From Psychroserpens sp. SPM9 (GTDB lineage: Bacteria > Bacteroidota > Bacteroidia > Flavobacteriales > Flavobacteriaceae), in contig NZ_JANZNR010000005.1 of assembly GCF_025153525.1 (NCBI RefSeq), positions 124,001-188,000 of the forward strand: a DNA stretch of 64,000 nucleotides, written 5' to 3'. Both the position numbers and the translations under genes were made by a program. Shown piece after piece: positions 9,494 through 20,100 of the stretch. Within the stretch, counting starts at the first letter, position 1. Each line of letters starts with the position of its first letter. Below the pieces are notes generated by a model. That model was not told the origin of the DNA and made no database searches. It saw nothing but the letters and a program-made list of their open reading frames with translations.

Positions 9494-11328
9494 TGGATTA
9501 TATCAAGAAGCTTTCAAGGTTTATTTTTCCGTATAAAAAGTATGCATATCTCAATATCTTTTTCAATATATTGTATGCGCTTTTTGGCACATTATCCTTT
9601 GTATCGTTAATGCCAATGCTTAAGGTTTTGCTCAAAACAGCAGAGCCCATTGCAAAAAAACCCCTTAGTTCAGATTATGACGGATTTTTAGAATACGGTA
9701 ACTATCTTGAAGATTCTTTAAATTATTTTATTACTCAAAAAATTGCCGAAGATGGTCAATACAGTGTACTCATTTTAATGATTTGTATTGTTTTAACCAC
9801 GTTTTTACTTAAAAATGCAGCAGGCTATTTTTCAAATTTCTTTTTAGCCTATTTGCGTAATGGGATCTTAAAAGATATCAGAAATGAACTCTACGAAAAA
9901 ACTGTTGAACTTCCTATTTCTTATTTTTCTGAAAAACGAAAAGGTGATATTATTGCCCGTATTTCAGGAGATGTTAATGAGATTCAAAATTCGCTACTCG
10001 CTATTTTAGAATTGCTAGTTAGAGAACCGCTGACGATCATTTTCACCATCATAGTTATGTTTACCATCAGTCTTAAGCTCACCATTTTTGTATTTGTTTT
10101 TATTCCTATTTCTGGAATGGTTATTTCATGGGTGGGGAAAAGTTTAAAAAAGCATTCTAAACGTGTTCAAGAAGAAAACGGTGCCTTCTTATCAGTTTTA
10201 GACGAAACACTTAACGGATTAAAAGTGATTAAAGGTTTTAATGCAGAATCACGATTTACATCTGTGTTTAAAAACTCAACATCAAGACTTTATAAATTTG
10301 CTAACGATTTAGCACACCGACAAAATTTAGCGTCGCCAACATCCGAATTTTTAGGCATTGTGGTGATCGCTGTCATTTTATTATATGGTGGCCGAATGGT
10401 ATTAGTTGACAAAACATTGTCTCCAGATGAGTTTATTACTTACATGGCCTTAGCATACAATATTTTAACACCAGCAAAAGCGATAAGCAAAGCGAGTTAT
10501 AAAGTAAAATCTGGAAATGCATCAGCCGATCGTGTTCTTGAAATATTAAATACGACCTCCAGTTTAAAAGATGCTGAAAATGCTAAAACTAAAGACAGTT
10601 TTACTTCAGAAATTGCCATTCAAAATATCTCCTTTAAATACAAAGAGGATTACGTTCTAAAGAACTTTTCTATAACGGTTCCCAAAGGAAAAAGTGTAGC
10701 ATTAGTGGGGCAATCTGGTAGCGGAAAATCAACCATTGCCAATCTGGTGACTCGTTTTTATGATGTTAACGAAGGTGCTATTGCTATTGATGGTGACGAT
10801 ATTAGACAACTTACAAAACATTCGTTACGTAGCTTAATGGGACTGGTAACTCAGGATTCGATTCTGTTTAACGATACGGTAAAAAATAATGTTCTTGTCG
10901 GAAAAGAAAACGCAAGTGATGAAGAGGTTATCAATGCTTTAAAAATTGCTAATGCCTGGGAATTTGTTAAAGAAAAAGAAGGCGGCCTGGATTTTAACAT
11001 AGGAGATTCAGGTAATAACTTATCAGGTGGTCAAAAACAACGATTGAGTATTGCCAGAGCGGTATTAAAAAATCCTCCAATTATGATTTTAGATGAAGCC
11101 ACTTCTGCTTTAGATACCGAAAGTGAGAGTTTAGTTCAAGATGCTCTCGATAAAATGATGCAAAACAGAACCTCAATTATTATTGCGCATCGCTTATCGA
11201 CCATTCAAAATGCCGATGAAATAATTGTAATGAATAAAGGCGAAATTGCCGAACAAGGCACTCACAACGAGCTTATAGCTAAAAATGGTGTCTACAAAAA
11301 GCTAGTTGATATGCAGAGTTTTGAATAA
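9493..11328 (+). CDS. MsbA-like ABC exporter (fused membrane and ATPase domains)
   Basis: The protein has 611 residues and the half-transporter layout. An N-terminal membrane domain with about six helices covers residues 1-340, followed by an ATP-binding domain. That domain has Walker A GQSGSGKST, the signature LSGGQKQR, Walker B IMILDEATSALD and the switch histidine in IIAHRL. The long loop after the first helix (about residues 50-85) is typical of flavobacterial members. Such exporters act as homodimers in the inner membrane, moving lipids, lipid-linked glycans or drugs; the substrate is not deducible. It is coupled by 1-nt overlap to the phosphohexomutase and ends at a strong terminator. 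Confidence 0.9.
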   Translation: MDYIKKLSRFIFPYKKYAYLNIFFNILYALFGTLSFVSLMPMLKVLLKTAEPIAKKPLSSDYDGFLEYGNYLEDSLNYFITQKIAEDGQYSVLILMICIVLTTFLLKNAAGYFSNFFLAYLRNGILKDIRNELYEKTVELPISYFSEKRKGDIIARISGDVNEIQNSLLAILELLVREPLTIIFTIIVMFTISLKLTIFVFVFIPISGMVISWVGKSLKKHSKRVQEENGAFLSVLDETLNGLKVIKGFNAESRFTSVFKNSTSRLYKFANDLAHRQNLASPTSEFLGIVVIAVILLYGGRMVLVDKTLSPDEFITYMALAYNILTPAKAISKASYKVKSGNASADRVLEILNTTSSLKDAENAKTKDSFTSEIAIQNISFKYKEDYVLKNFSITVPKGKSVALVGQSGSGKSTIANLVTRFYDVNEGAIAIDGDDIRQLTKHSLRSLMGLVTQDSILFNDTVKNNVLVGKENASDEEVINALKIANAWEFVKEKEGGLDFNIGDSGNNLSGGQKQRLSIARAVLKNPPIMILDEATSALDTESESLVQDALDKMMQNRTSIIIAHRLSTIQNADEIIVMNKGEIAEQGTHNELIAKNGVYKKLVDMQSFE

Positions 11329-11373
11329 TCAAATACTCCTAAACTGATAAAATAATACAAGTATAAAACATAG

Positions 11374-11403
11374 AAAAGGATGCGACTTGGGTTGCATCCT
11401 TTT
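11374..11403 (+). terminator. Terminator after the ABC exporter
   Basis: AAAAGGATGC pairs perfectly with GCATCCTTTT around a 10-nt loop, 45 nt after the exporter stop. The A-run and T-run on either side make it potentially bidirectional. The rest of the 280-bp gap up to the sigma factor gene is AT-rich with nothing else clear. Confidence 0.85.
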
Positions 11404-11609
11404 CAGTTCTATTACCATATTTGGGGACAATGGTAATAATTAAGTAGGTTAGGCTGAGACAAACATAAATTAAATAAATGTAGTACGCAAGAAAAAAATG
11501 CATTTCAGCGAATTTTTTTACACTTTATCGATTATTTTTATTTTAAAAACCTGTCTATCAACAGCTTAATAAAATAACTTTTTTTCAATTAAACTTTCAG
11601 TAAATTGAA

Positions 11610-12176
11610 GTGTCTAAACAGAAACCATTTTTATTGGATAACGAACGCGATTTTATACAACGGCTTGCAGACCCAACTACAAAAGAATTAGCCTTTAAAG
11701 AGCTCTTGACTATTTATAAAGAACGCCTCTATTGGCATATTCGTCATATGGTGAAGTCGCATGATGACGCTGATGATGTGTTACAGAACACCTTTATAAA
11801 AATCTATAAAAACATACAAAACTTTAAAGGTGATAGTAAATTGTATTCGTGGATGTATCGCATTGCAACCAACGAGTCTATAACTCACATTAATAAAAAT
11901 GCAAAACGTTTACAATTAAATAATGAAGAAACGCATCAGCATATGGTCAATAATTTAAAAGCCGATGTTTATTTTGAAGGTGATGCAATTCAGCTTAAAT
12001 TACAAGAAGCCATTGCGAGATTACCACAAAAGCAACAACAAGTGTTTTCGATGAAATATTTTCAGGATATTACCTACAAAGACATGGCCGAAATTTTAGA
12101 AACCAGTGAAGGCGCGCTTAAATCTTCTTATCACATTGCTGTAAAGAAAATAGAAGCGTTTTTAACTCAAGATTAA
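11610..12176 (+). CDS. ECF-type RNA polymerase sigma factor
   Basis: The 188-residue protein has sigma region 2 at about residues 25-95 (HDDADDVLQNTF, LYSWMYRIATN) and region 4 at about 125-185 (LPQKQQQVFSMKYFQDITYKDMAEIL, then SEGALKSSYHIAVKKIE). It directs polymerase to a small extracytoplasmic-stress regulon. The start is a GTG at 11610. It heads a three-gene operon with a membrane-anchored candidate anti-sigma protein and a small exported protein, the arrangement flavobacterial genomes show for a 'sensor of ECF-type sigma factor'. Confidence 0.92.
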   Translation: MSKQKPFLLDNERDFIQRLADPTTKELAFKELLTIYKERLYWHIRHMVKSHDDADDVLQNTFIKIYKNIQNFKGDSKLYSWMYRIATNESITHINKNAKRLQLNNEETHQHMVNNLKADVYFEGDAIQLKLQEAIARLPQKQQQVFSMKYFQDITYKDMAEILETSEGALKSSYHIAVKKIEAFLTQD

Positions 12177-12206
12177 ACTAATGAGCAATTTTAGAGTCTT
12201 AAAGAT

Positions 12207-12704
12207 ATGACAAAGCGAAAATTAGATACAATTAAAACCTCTGGATTTAAAACACCAAAGGATTACTTTTCAGAAGTTGAAGAGCAAATCCTTAATGATA
12301 TACATCTAAAAAATAAGGTTGAAGCATCAGGATTTGATGTGCCTGAGTCGTACTTTGAATCCTTAGACGATCGTATTTTTGCGCAATTAGACACTACAAA
12401 CGACACCAAAGTAAGATCACTATTTAGTTGGAAAAAGACAGTATATGCTACAGCGATTGCTGCCTCTATTGTTTTAATGTTTAATTTATTTTTTACTTCG
12501 GAAACTATTACAATTAGTGATATCGATACCGCTTCAATTGAAGATTATTTGGAAATTGAAGATTATACGTCTTTAGACTTAGCGTCGTTACTAACTGATG
12601 AAGAATTACATAAAGACAACTTTATAGAAAACGAAATACCCGAAAATTCAATCGAAGATTATTTAATAAACACCATAGAAATCGAAGATTTAATTATAGA
12701 ATAA
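12207..12704 (+). CDS. Putative membrane anti-sigma-like protein
   Basis: This protein has 165 residues. The N-terminal cytoplasmic part contains two copies of a short motif, GFKTPKDYFSEVEEQIL and GFDVPESYFESLDDRIF, about 35 residues apart. One transmembrane helix lies near residues 74-92. The exported C-terminal part is very acidic (IEDYLEIEDY, repeated as SIEDYLINTIEIED). I recognise no named domain, but its place 30 nt after the ECF sigma gene and its topology suggest a membrane regulator of that sigma factor. That role is inference. Confidence 0.7.
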   Translation: MTKRKLDTIKTSGFKTPKDYFSEVEEQILNDIHLKNKVEASGFDVPESYFESLDDRIFAQLDTTNDTKVRSLFSWKKTVYATAIAASIVLMFNLFFTSETITISDIDTASIEDYLEIEDYTSLDLASLLTDEELHKDNFIENEIPENSIEDYLINTIEIEDLIIE

Positions 12705-12709
12705 ACCCT

Positions 12710-13153
12710 ATGAAAAAGCTATATATAACCCTGTTTTTTATCGCATTAACCTATAGTGGTTTTGCACAAAAAAGCGATCGCCATGAGCGCATAAGAGCGT
12801 TAAAGGTTGCATTGATTACCGAAAAACTTGAGTTCACCGAAACCGAAGCTCAAAAATTTTGGCCAATTTATAATGCTTATGAAAAAGAAGTCGATATGCT
12901 ACGTCATAATGCTCGTGATAAACGACGTAATTTGAAAATAGAGACACTTACAGAAGCGGAAGCCAAACAAGCCTTAAAAGATTTTTTAGCCTTTGAAAAA
13001 GAGCAACAAAACCTCAAATCTGATTTGGTAGAAAGTTTATTAACCGCCATACCTGCTAAAAAAATTATATTACTTCGAATTGTTGAAGAACAATTTAAAA
13101 AGCAAATGCTTGAAGAATATCAAAAGCGACGCGAGAAGTTCAAAAAAAATTAA
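12710..13153 (+). CDS. Small exported helical protein of the ECF operon (Spy-like 'sensor')
   Basis: This is a 147-residue protein with a clear signal peptide (MKKLYITLFFIALTYSGFAQ). Its mature part is charged and almost wholly helical, with LRIVEEQFKKQML near the end, resembling periplasmic Spy/CpxP-like or 'sensor of ECF-type sigma factor' proteins. It lies 5 nt after the membrane regulator, so it is expressed with the sigma factor and may feed envelope state back to it. A terminator follows directly. Confidence 0.75.
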   Translation: MKKLYITLFFIALTYSGFAQKSDRHERIRALKVALITEKLEFTETEAQKFWPIYNAYEKEVDMLRHNARDKRRNLKIETLTEAEAKQALKDFLAFEKEQQNLKSDLVESLLTAIPAKKIILLRIVEEQFKKQMLEEYQKRREKFKKN

Positions 13154-13161
13154 TCAAAAAC

Positions 13162-13190
13162 ATCCTTATCTGCCGATAGGGATTTTTTTT
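13162..13190 (+). terminator. Terminator of the ECF operon
   Basis: ATCCTTATC pairs imperfectly with GATAGGGAT over a TGCC loop and is followed by eight T. It lies 8 nt after the operon stop and touches the stop codon of the convergent gene. Confidence 0.8.
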
Positions 13191-14304
13191 ACTTGAATTT
13201 GAGTTTTGCCAGGCGTCCTTGTCCTGCTGCATAAGCCGTAGAATCATTTAAAAAACGAAGGGTATAAAAACCTTCATCACTTAGATGCGTCCAGGAATCT
13301 CCAAAATTGGCCGAATAATCAATTCCTTTAAATCCGATGGCCACCAATTCTTTGCCATTACTATGAGGCACATATTGCACACAACTTCTATAACCTGGTG
13401 ATTGATTTTGCGCAACGAGTTGCCATGTTTTCCCACCATCAGCAGTTCTTATTTTATTAGCAGAATTAGCTTCAGGTTGGGTATAATCACCTCCAATCGC
13501 AAAACCGTTTAATTCATCATAAAAATCTAAGGAATAAATACCTTCCGTCTCTTTAGCCTTAACAATTGGGGTGTTTCTAATTGTCCAGGTCACTCCTTTA
13601 TCTTCCGAATAATAAATCCGCCCAGCCGTTGTACCAACCCAAGTTTTGTTTCCAACAATTGCAATATTAGTATCACTAGCTGCAAATGCGCCTTCACCTT
13701 CTATGCCTTTAGGCAATTGATCACAAGCTAATTTAGACCACGTATCGCCACCATCTCTGGTGATAATCACCGAAAGACAACCTTCAACACTATCACCAAT
13801 AGCGATGCCTTCTTGTTCATTCCAAAACTCCATAGCATCATAAAACACATCCGGATGATCTTCGCGATACACCAGTTCATTTTTTTCTAAATCTGCATTC
13901 AGTTTATAAAGTAATGCCGGAGAACCAATAGTGATTCCAAAGCCTTTTGTTTTAAGTGCGCCCAAAGCTCTAAAATTTAATTTGAGCGTATCATTAGACA
14001 AATTTATTTTATGATGATAAAAGGGTCTATCCTTTAAAGAATCTACATGGCTAATAAATGTTTGTGGTAATAGCATCCCTAACTCACCTAATGATGTTAA
14101 ATATATAGGACCTATAGATTCTACAATTTCTAATGCTCTAACATTAAGTGTAGAATCTTGTACTAAGGTTTCGATTTCTACTTTTGTAAATTGCGTTTTC
14201 ACAGGTTTATAAGTATAGGTGTTTGATTTATAGCTCCATAAACCACAACTCCCTAAACCAACAATTAATAAGGGACCTAAGAAAAAAAGCAGTATACGTT
14301 TCAT
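13189..14304 (-). CDS. YCF48/BNR-repeat beta-propeller lipoprotein
   Basis: From the ATG at 14304 the protein is about 371 residues. It starts with a lipoprotein signal (MKRILLFFLGPLLIVGLGSC). Several BNR/sialidase-type blades with Asp-box-like turns follow (RDGGDTWSKL, EDKGVTWTIR, TADGGKTWQLV, NFGDSWTHLS). This resembles the YCF48/Hcf136-like 'oxidoreductase' annotations of Bacteroidota. No catalytic residues can be assigned and its ligand is unknown. A longer frame to 14340 would add twelve residues before the signal peptide and is rejected. It stands alone, convergent with the ECF operon. Confidence 0.75.
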   Translation of the reverse strand: MKRILLFFLGPLLIVGLGSCGLWSYKSNTYTYKPVKTQFTKVEIETLVQDSTLNVRALEIVESIGPIYLTSLGELGMLLPQTFISHVDSLKDRPFYHHKINLSNDTLKLNFRALGALKTKGFGITIGSPALLYKLNADLEKNELVYREDHPDVFYDAMEFWNEQEGIAIGDSVEGCLSVIITRDGGDTWSKLACDQLPKGIEGEGAFAASDTNIAIVGNKTWVGTTAGRIYYSEDKGVTWTIRNTPIVKAKETEGIYSLDFYDELNGFAIGGDYTQPEANSANKIRTADGGKTWQLVAQNQSPGYRSCVQYVPHSNGKELVAIGFKGIDYSANFGDSWTHLSDEGFYTLRFLNDSTAYAAGQGRLAKLKFK

Positions 14305-14639
14305 AATTTTCAAATTTCTATAAAAATAGAAAAGCTCCATGACCTAATTGCGAAGCCTTTCAAACTATTAATCAGTAAATACCTAATTAACATCAATCAA
14401 ATCATTTTTTTCACTAACAAAATTAAAGTTTCTTTAAGGTTATTTCATTGATTCTCTTGGTTGGGATTTAGTACTTTTAGATTTTAATTCTGCTATAAAT
14501 TCCGTTTCTCTCAAAAAATACTCACTATTTAAACATCCCTCGATTCGTCTAATCTGCAATTTCGCAAAAAAACTTGATAAACTAATCTTTTTAAAAGATA
14601 ACACTTTAATATAAACCTAAAATATCTCAACTTTTAATG
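14305..14639. other. Intergenic region, AT-rich
   Basis: About 335 bp lie between divergent genes. Apart from the rsmB-side promoter box at its right end I see no RNA gene, repeat or further reading frame. It presumably also holds the promoter of the leftward lipoprotein, for which no good box was found. Confidence 0.5.
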
Positions 14640-14648
14640 TACCTTTGC
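14640..14648 (+). promoter_or_regulatory. -7 box (TACCTTTGC) for the RsmB-like gene
   Basis: TACCTTTGC matches TAnnTTTG and lies 19 nt before the ATG at 14667. It overlaps the ATG of a longer possible frame (14637), which would therefore not be in the transcript. Confidence 0.6.
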
Positions 14649-14666
14649 ATGCTTAATTTTTTTATA

Positions 14667-15881
14667 ATGCGTCTACATAGAAACTTATGCTTTTCAGTTA
14701 TTGATGGGCTAACACTCATTTTCAATGAAGGAAAGTATGCCGATAAAGTCATACAACAACTTCTAAAACGTGATAAACGTTGGGGAAGTCGTGATCGCGC
14801 ATTTGTTGCAGAAACCACCTACGACATTGTACGATGGAAACGTCTTTATGCTGAAATAGCTGAAGTTAAAGCGCCTTACGACCGAGATAATCTTTGGCGC
14901 ATATTTGCGGTTTGGGCAACATTGAGAGGTATTAAATTACCCGATTGGAAGTATTTTGAAAACACACCGCAACGTAAAATTAAAGGGCGTTATGACGAAT
15001 TATCGCAAACTAGAAAATTTAAAGAATCCATTCCAGACTGGCTGGATGAAGTAGGCGTTAAAGAATTAGGCGAAGCTGTTTGGACTAAAGAGATTGAAGC
15101 TTTAAATGAACAAGCCGATGTTATTTTAAGAGTCAATACGTTGAAAACAACTAAAGAAAAGTTACAAGCGCTTCTTTTTGACGATGCAATCGAAACCGAA
15201 AGTATTAAAGGCTATCCTAACGCTTTAAAACTAAAAGAAAGAGCCAATGTATTCCAAACGGAAGCTTTTAAAAATGGTTACTTTGAAGTTCAAGATGCTT
15301 CTTCTCAATTAGTGGCAGAGTTTTTGGATGTTACACCAGGAATGAGAGTTGTTGATACTTGTGCTGGAGCTGGTGGAAAAACATTGCATTTGGCATCATT
15401 AATGGAAAACAAAGGGCAAATTATCGCCTTAGATATTTATGCCAACAAATTACACGAGCTCAAACGTAGAGCTAAACGAAATGGAGCTTTTAATATTGAA
15501 ACACGACCAATTGAATCTACTAAAGTAATTAAAAAACTTTACGACAAAGCCGATCGTGTTTTGATTGATGCGCCTTGTTCTGGATTGGGTGTTCTTAGAA
15601 GAAATCCTGATGCAAAATGGAAATTACAACCAGAATTTATTGAAACTATAAAACAAACACAACAAGATATTTTACAACAGTATTCTCGAATTGTGAAAGA
15701 TGGAGGAAAACTTGTATATGCTACATGTTCAGTACTTCCTTCAGAAAACAAAGCGCAAGTTAATGCCTTTTTAACATCAGATTTAGGAAAAGATTTTACC
15801 TTTGTAAAAGACAAAAGCATACTATCACATCAATCTGGTTTTGATGGATTTTATATGGCTTTATTAGAAAAGAAAAAATAA
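14667..15881 (+). CDS. rsmB: RsmB/NOP-family RNA cytosine-C5 methyltransferase
   Basis: The protein is about 404 residues from the chosen ATG. An N-terminal RNA-binding NusB-like helical region is followed by a class I SAM-dependent methyltransferase. The SAM site is DTCAGAGGKTLHLASL. The two catalytic cysteine motifs are DAPCSGLG and YATCSVLP. The family methylates C5 of cytosine in rRNA; RsmB (16S C967) is the nearest well-known relative, but other NOP-family targets are possible. The start at 14667 is preferred because a -7 promoter box overlaps the earlier ATG at 14637. The endonuclease gene follows after 6 nt. Confidence 0.85.
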   Translation: MRLHRNLCFSVIDGLTLIFNEGKYADKVIQQLLKRDKRWGSRDRAFVAETTYDIVRWKRLYAEIAEVKAPYDRDNLWRIFAVWATLRGIKLPDWKYFENTPQRKIKGRYDELSQTRKFKESIPDWLDEVGVKELGEAVWTKEIEALNEQADVILRVNTLKTTKEKLQALLFDDAIETESIKGYPNALKLKERANVFQTEAFKNGYFEVQDASSQLVAEFLDVTPGMRVVDTCAGAGGKTLHLASLMENKGQIIALDIYANKLHELKRRAKRNGAFNIETRPIESTKVIKKLYDKADRVLIDAPCSGLGVLRRNPDAKWKLQPEFIETIKQTQQDILQQYSRIVKDGGKLVYATCSVLPSENKAQVNAFLTSDLGKDFTFVKDKSILSHQSGFDGFYMALLEKKK

Positions 15882-15887
15882 CTTACT

Positions 15888-17027
15888 ATGAAATACATTT
15901 ACTTATTTATTACTCTATTTTTCGCAAACACTGCCCTAGCTCAAATCCCAGCTGGATATTACGATTCGGCTACTGGAACTGGCTTTGCGTTAAAAACACA
16001 ATTAAAAAATATTATCGATGATAATTTTGATGGTTTAGCTACCGAATACACGGCTCAAGATTTAGGTTATGCCGCTTTGTATGTAACTTTCCAGAACTCA
16101 GATATTGACATCTACTTTGAAAATAACGGTACTTTATTAGATATGTACTCTGAAGGTGTGATTCAAAATCCAGATAATACCAGTACAAATTTACCAGATG
16201 CTTACGAATACACCTATGGTATCAATCAAGATGATGGCACCATGGGAACTGCCGAAGGCCAACGTTATAACAGAGAGCATACGATTCCGCAATCTGCTTT
16301 TAATAGCGATTCTCCTATGAGAAACGATGCGCATTTTGTGATTCCTTCAGATAAGTATGTCAACGCTCAAAGAGGCAACCTACCGTTTAGCTTTGTAAAT
16401 ACAGCGCAACAATTTGACGAATATTCTAACGGTACTCGTCGAGGTAATAATGTAAACTCTGGGGTGTCTGCAGGATATTCTGGAGATGTTTTTGAACCTA
16501 TCGATGAATTTAAAGGCGATATTGCGCGTATGTACTTCTTTTTTGTAACGCGTTATGAAGATCAAATGACTAGCTTTAACTATGTGATGTTTGATGGTTC
16601 GGCAAACCAAGCTATTGACCAGCCATTTTTAGACATCTTATACAACTGGCATGTTAACGATCCTGTTTCGCAAAGAGAGATTGACAGAAACAATGCTATT
16701 TTTGACAGACAAGACAACCGAAATCCATTTATCGATAATCCTCAGTATGTATTCGAGATATGGCAAACGGCCTTATCTGTTGAAGAATTTGAAACTATTG
16801 AAACAGTAAAAATGTATCCTAATCCTGCTAAAGGTGATGAGGTAATGATTGATTCGAATCAAAATCTTGTGGCTGAAGTTTATGACGTTTTAGGTAAAAA
16901 AATAAGCGTTCAACATATAACATCTACACACAAAACCTTAGATATTTCTGCATTAAACAAAGGCATTTACTTAGTAAAACTTAAGTCCTCAACCGGAAGT
17001 ATTACAAAAAAACTAATCAAGCAGTAA
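15888..17027 (+). CDS. Secreted endonuclease I with T9SS sorting tail
   Basis: The protein has 379 residues with a signal peptide (MKYIYLFITLFFANTALAQ). The endonuclease I (EndA/NucM) domain contains the active-site motif NREHTIPQSAF near residue 127. A C-terminal type IX secretion tail of about 75 residues starts at KMYPNPAKGDEV and ends YLVKLKSSTGSITKKLIKQ. It should be a secreted or surface-bound nuclease degrading extracellular DNA or RNA for nutrients. It lies 6 nt after the RNA methyltransferase gene and ends at a strong terminator. Confidence 0.92.
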   Translation: MKYIYLFITLFFANTALAQIPAGYYDSATGTGFALKTQLKNIIDDNFDGLATEYTAQDLGYAALYVTFQNSDIDIYFENNGTLLDMYSEGVIQNPDNTSTNLPDAYEYTYGINQDDGTMGTAEGQRYNREHTIPQSAFNSDSPMRNDAHFVIPSDKYVNAQRGNLPFSFVNTAQQFDEYSNGTRRGNNVNSGVSAGYSGDVFEPIDEFKGDIARMYFFFVTRYEDQMTSFNYVMFDGSANQAIDQPFLDILYNWHVNDPVSQREIDRNNAIFDRQDNRNPFIDNPQYVFEIWQTALSVEEFETIETVKMYPNPAKGDEVMIDSNQNLVAEVYDVLGKKISVQHITSTHKTLDISALNKGIYLVKLKSSTGSITKKLIKQ

Positions 17028-17046
17028 ACTGCGATTTCATTAAAAA

Positions 17047-17075
17047 AAAGCGACTTTATAAAGTCGCTTTTTTTT
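17047..17075 (+). terminator. Terminator after endonuclease I
   Basis: A perfect dyad AAAGCGACTT-TATA-AAGTCGCTTT is followed by more T. It lies 20 nt after the endonuclease stop. Confidence 0.88.
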
Positions 17076-17146
17076 ATTGGTTAATAAATCGTGAATAACT
17101 CCTTATTTTCAATTCTATTATCTGAATAAGTTACATCGAAAAAATG

Positions 17147-17155
17147 TAAATTTGC
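17147..17155 (+). promoter_or_regulatory. -7 box (TAAATTTGC) for purL
   Basis: TAAATTTGC matches TAnnTTTG and lies 23 nt before the purL ATG, immediately downstream of the endonuclease terminator. No clear -33 TTG. Confidence 0.55.
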
Positions 17156-17177
17156 ATTTTCAAAAACACACGACATA

Positions 17178-20100
17178 ATGATTCATTTCTTCGGAAACCA
17201 AAACAGTAAGGTATATGCTGTTCAAGCAACAAAAGAATTAACTAATGAAACCATCTCAAAATTGGTTTGGTTATTTGGCAACCAACCCAAATTAGAACAA
17301 GCATCTCTCGATGCTTTTTTTGTTGGTCCGCGTGCAGCAATGATAACTCCATGGAGTACCAATGCTGTCGAAATCACACAAAATATGGGTATTGATGGCA
17401 TCATTCGTATTGAAGAATTTAAGTCTTGTACTGAAACTTTCAGTGCTTATGACCCGATGATTTCTGAAAAATACTCCAGTTTAAATCAGGAGTCGTTTAC
17501 CATTGCGATACAACCGGAAGACATTCTCAACATTGAAGATATTTCAGCATACAATCAACAAGAAGGTTTAGCATTAAACGACGAAGAAATAGCCTACTTA
17601 GAAAGTGTTTCAAAAAAAATTGGCCGACCATTAACCGACTCTGAAGTTTTCGGATTTTCTCAAGTGAATTCAGAACACTGTCGTCATAAAATATTTAACG
17701 GCACCTTTATTATAGACGGGAAAGAACAACCAAGTTCGCTCTTTAAAATGATTAAAGAAACGTCTAAACAGAATCCGAACGATATTGTTTCAGCCTATAA
17801 AGACAATGTGGCTTTTATAAAAGGCCCTAAAATTGAACAATTTGCTCCAAAACGTGCCGATATTCCTGATTTTTACGAGAAAAAAGAATTTGAATCTGTT
17901 ATTTCTCTCAAAGCCGAAACTCACAACTTCCCAACAACTGTTGAGCCTTTTAATGGTGCTGCAACAGGTTCTGGTGGTGAAATTAGAGACCGACTTGCTG
18001 GCGGAAAAGGCTCATTGCCACTCGCTGGTACAGCAGTGTATATGACGTCCTATTCACGATTGGAAAACGATCGTCCTTGGGAACATACCTTTAAAGCGCG
18101 TCCTTGGCTCTATCAAACTCCAATGGACATCCTTATAAAAGCAAGTAATGGTGCTTCAGATTTTGGTAATAAATTTGGACAACCGTTAATTTGCGGTTCT
18201 GTTCTCACCTTTGAACATGATGAATCTAACGATGCCATTCAAAGTGACAGCCAAGGATCTCAACCTCGAAAACTCGGTTACGACAAAGTCATTATGCAAG
18301 CGGGTGGCATTGGCTATGGAAAGTTAGACCAAGCCATTAAAGCAACTCCAGAAGCAGGAGATAAAATTGTCGTTCTTGGTGGAGAAAATTACCGTATCGG
18401 GATGGGAGGCGCTGCCGTATCCAGTGCAGATACTGGAGAATTCTCTTCTGGAATCGAACTCAATGCCGTTCAACGTTCTAACCCTGAAATGCAAAAACGT
18501 GCCGCTAATGTGGTTCGTGGCATGGTTGAAAGCGATGACAATCACATCATTTCTATCCACGATCATGGTGCTGGCGGACACCTTAATTGCCTTAGTGAAT
18601 TAATTGAAGATACTGGTGGATGCATCGATTTAGACAAATTACCTGTTGGAGACCCAACGCTTTCAGATAAAGAAATTATTGGTAACGAATCTCAAGAACG
18701 TATGGGATTATTAATTGCCGAAAAACATTTAGATCATATTAGTAAAATTGCCGAGCGTGAACGTTCTCCGTTGTATACCGTTGGAAATGTTACCAATGAT
18801 AAACACTTCTGCTTTAAATCTGAAACCAAAGGAAACAAACCAATGGATTTGGCTTTAGAAGATATGTTTGGAAGTTCTCCAAAAACAATAATGACCGATA
18901 CGGCTTTGCAACGAACCTATAGTGATTTAAATTATGATACTAATAAATTCTATGAGTATCTCGATCAGGTTTTACAATTAGAAGCTGTCGCTTGTAAAGA
19001 TTGGCTTACTAACAAAGTAGATCGTTGTGTTGGTGGGAAAGTAGCCAAGCAACAATGTGCAGGGCCTTTGCAATTACCATTGAGCAATGTTGGTGTCATG
19101 GCTTTAGATTATCAAGGAAAAGAAGGTATTGCAACTTCCATTGGGCACTCTCCTATTTCGGGATTAATTAATCCTGTAGCTGGAAGTAGAAATAGCATTA
19201 CCGAAGCACTAACCAATATCATCTGGGCGCCTTTAAAAGACGGCTTAAAAAGTGTTTCGCTTTCAGCAAACTGGATGTGGCCTTGCAAAAACGAAGGCGA
19301 AGACGCGCGTTTATATGAAGCTGTAAAAGCGATTTCAGAATTTGCCATTGATTTAGGTATCAATGTTCCAACAGGAAAAGACTCGCTTTCAATGAAGCAA
19401 AAATATCCCGATGGCGATGTTATTTCTCCTGGAACTGTGATTATTTCAGCAGCAGCAAACTGTAATGATATAAATAAAGTTGTCGAACCTGTTTTTAATA
19501 AAAATGCTGGAGACATCTATTATATCAATTTATCACAAGATGATTTCAAACTTGGCGGAAGTTCATTTGCTCAAATCTTAAATAAAGTAGGTAACGAAAC
19601 ACCTAATGTAACTAGTGCTTCTTATGTTAAAACTGTGTTTAATACCATTCAGAAGCTTATCAAAGACCAACAAATTGTTGCTGGTCATGATGTGGCTTCT
19701 GGCGGATTAATCACAACTTTATTAGAATTATGTTTTGCTGATATTAATCTTGGCGCAGAATTAGACCTCACTAAATTAGGAGAAAAAGATTCGCAAAAAC
19801 TGTTGTTTGCTGAAAACTCCGGACTCGTATTTCAGGCAAAAGATCGTACTATTGAACAGATGCTTTCTGAAGCAAATATCGAATTTTTCAATATTGGTAA
19901 AGTCACCACTTCGGATGTATTAAGCATCATTAACAACAATGAAGTTTTTACAATGACAGTTTCCAGATTGAGAGACATGTGGTATAAAACTTCATTTTTA
20001 CTTGACCAGAAACAAACCGCAAATGGATTAGCCAAAACGCGCTATGAAAATTATGCACAGCAACCTTTAAATTATAAATTCCCAGAACATTTTACAGGAA

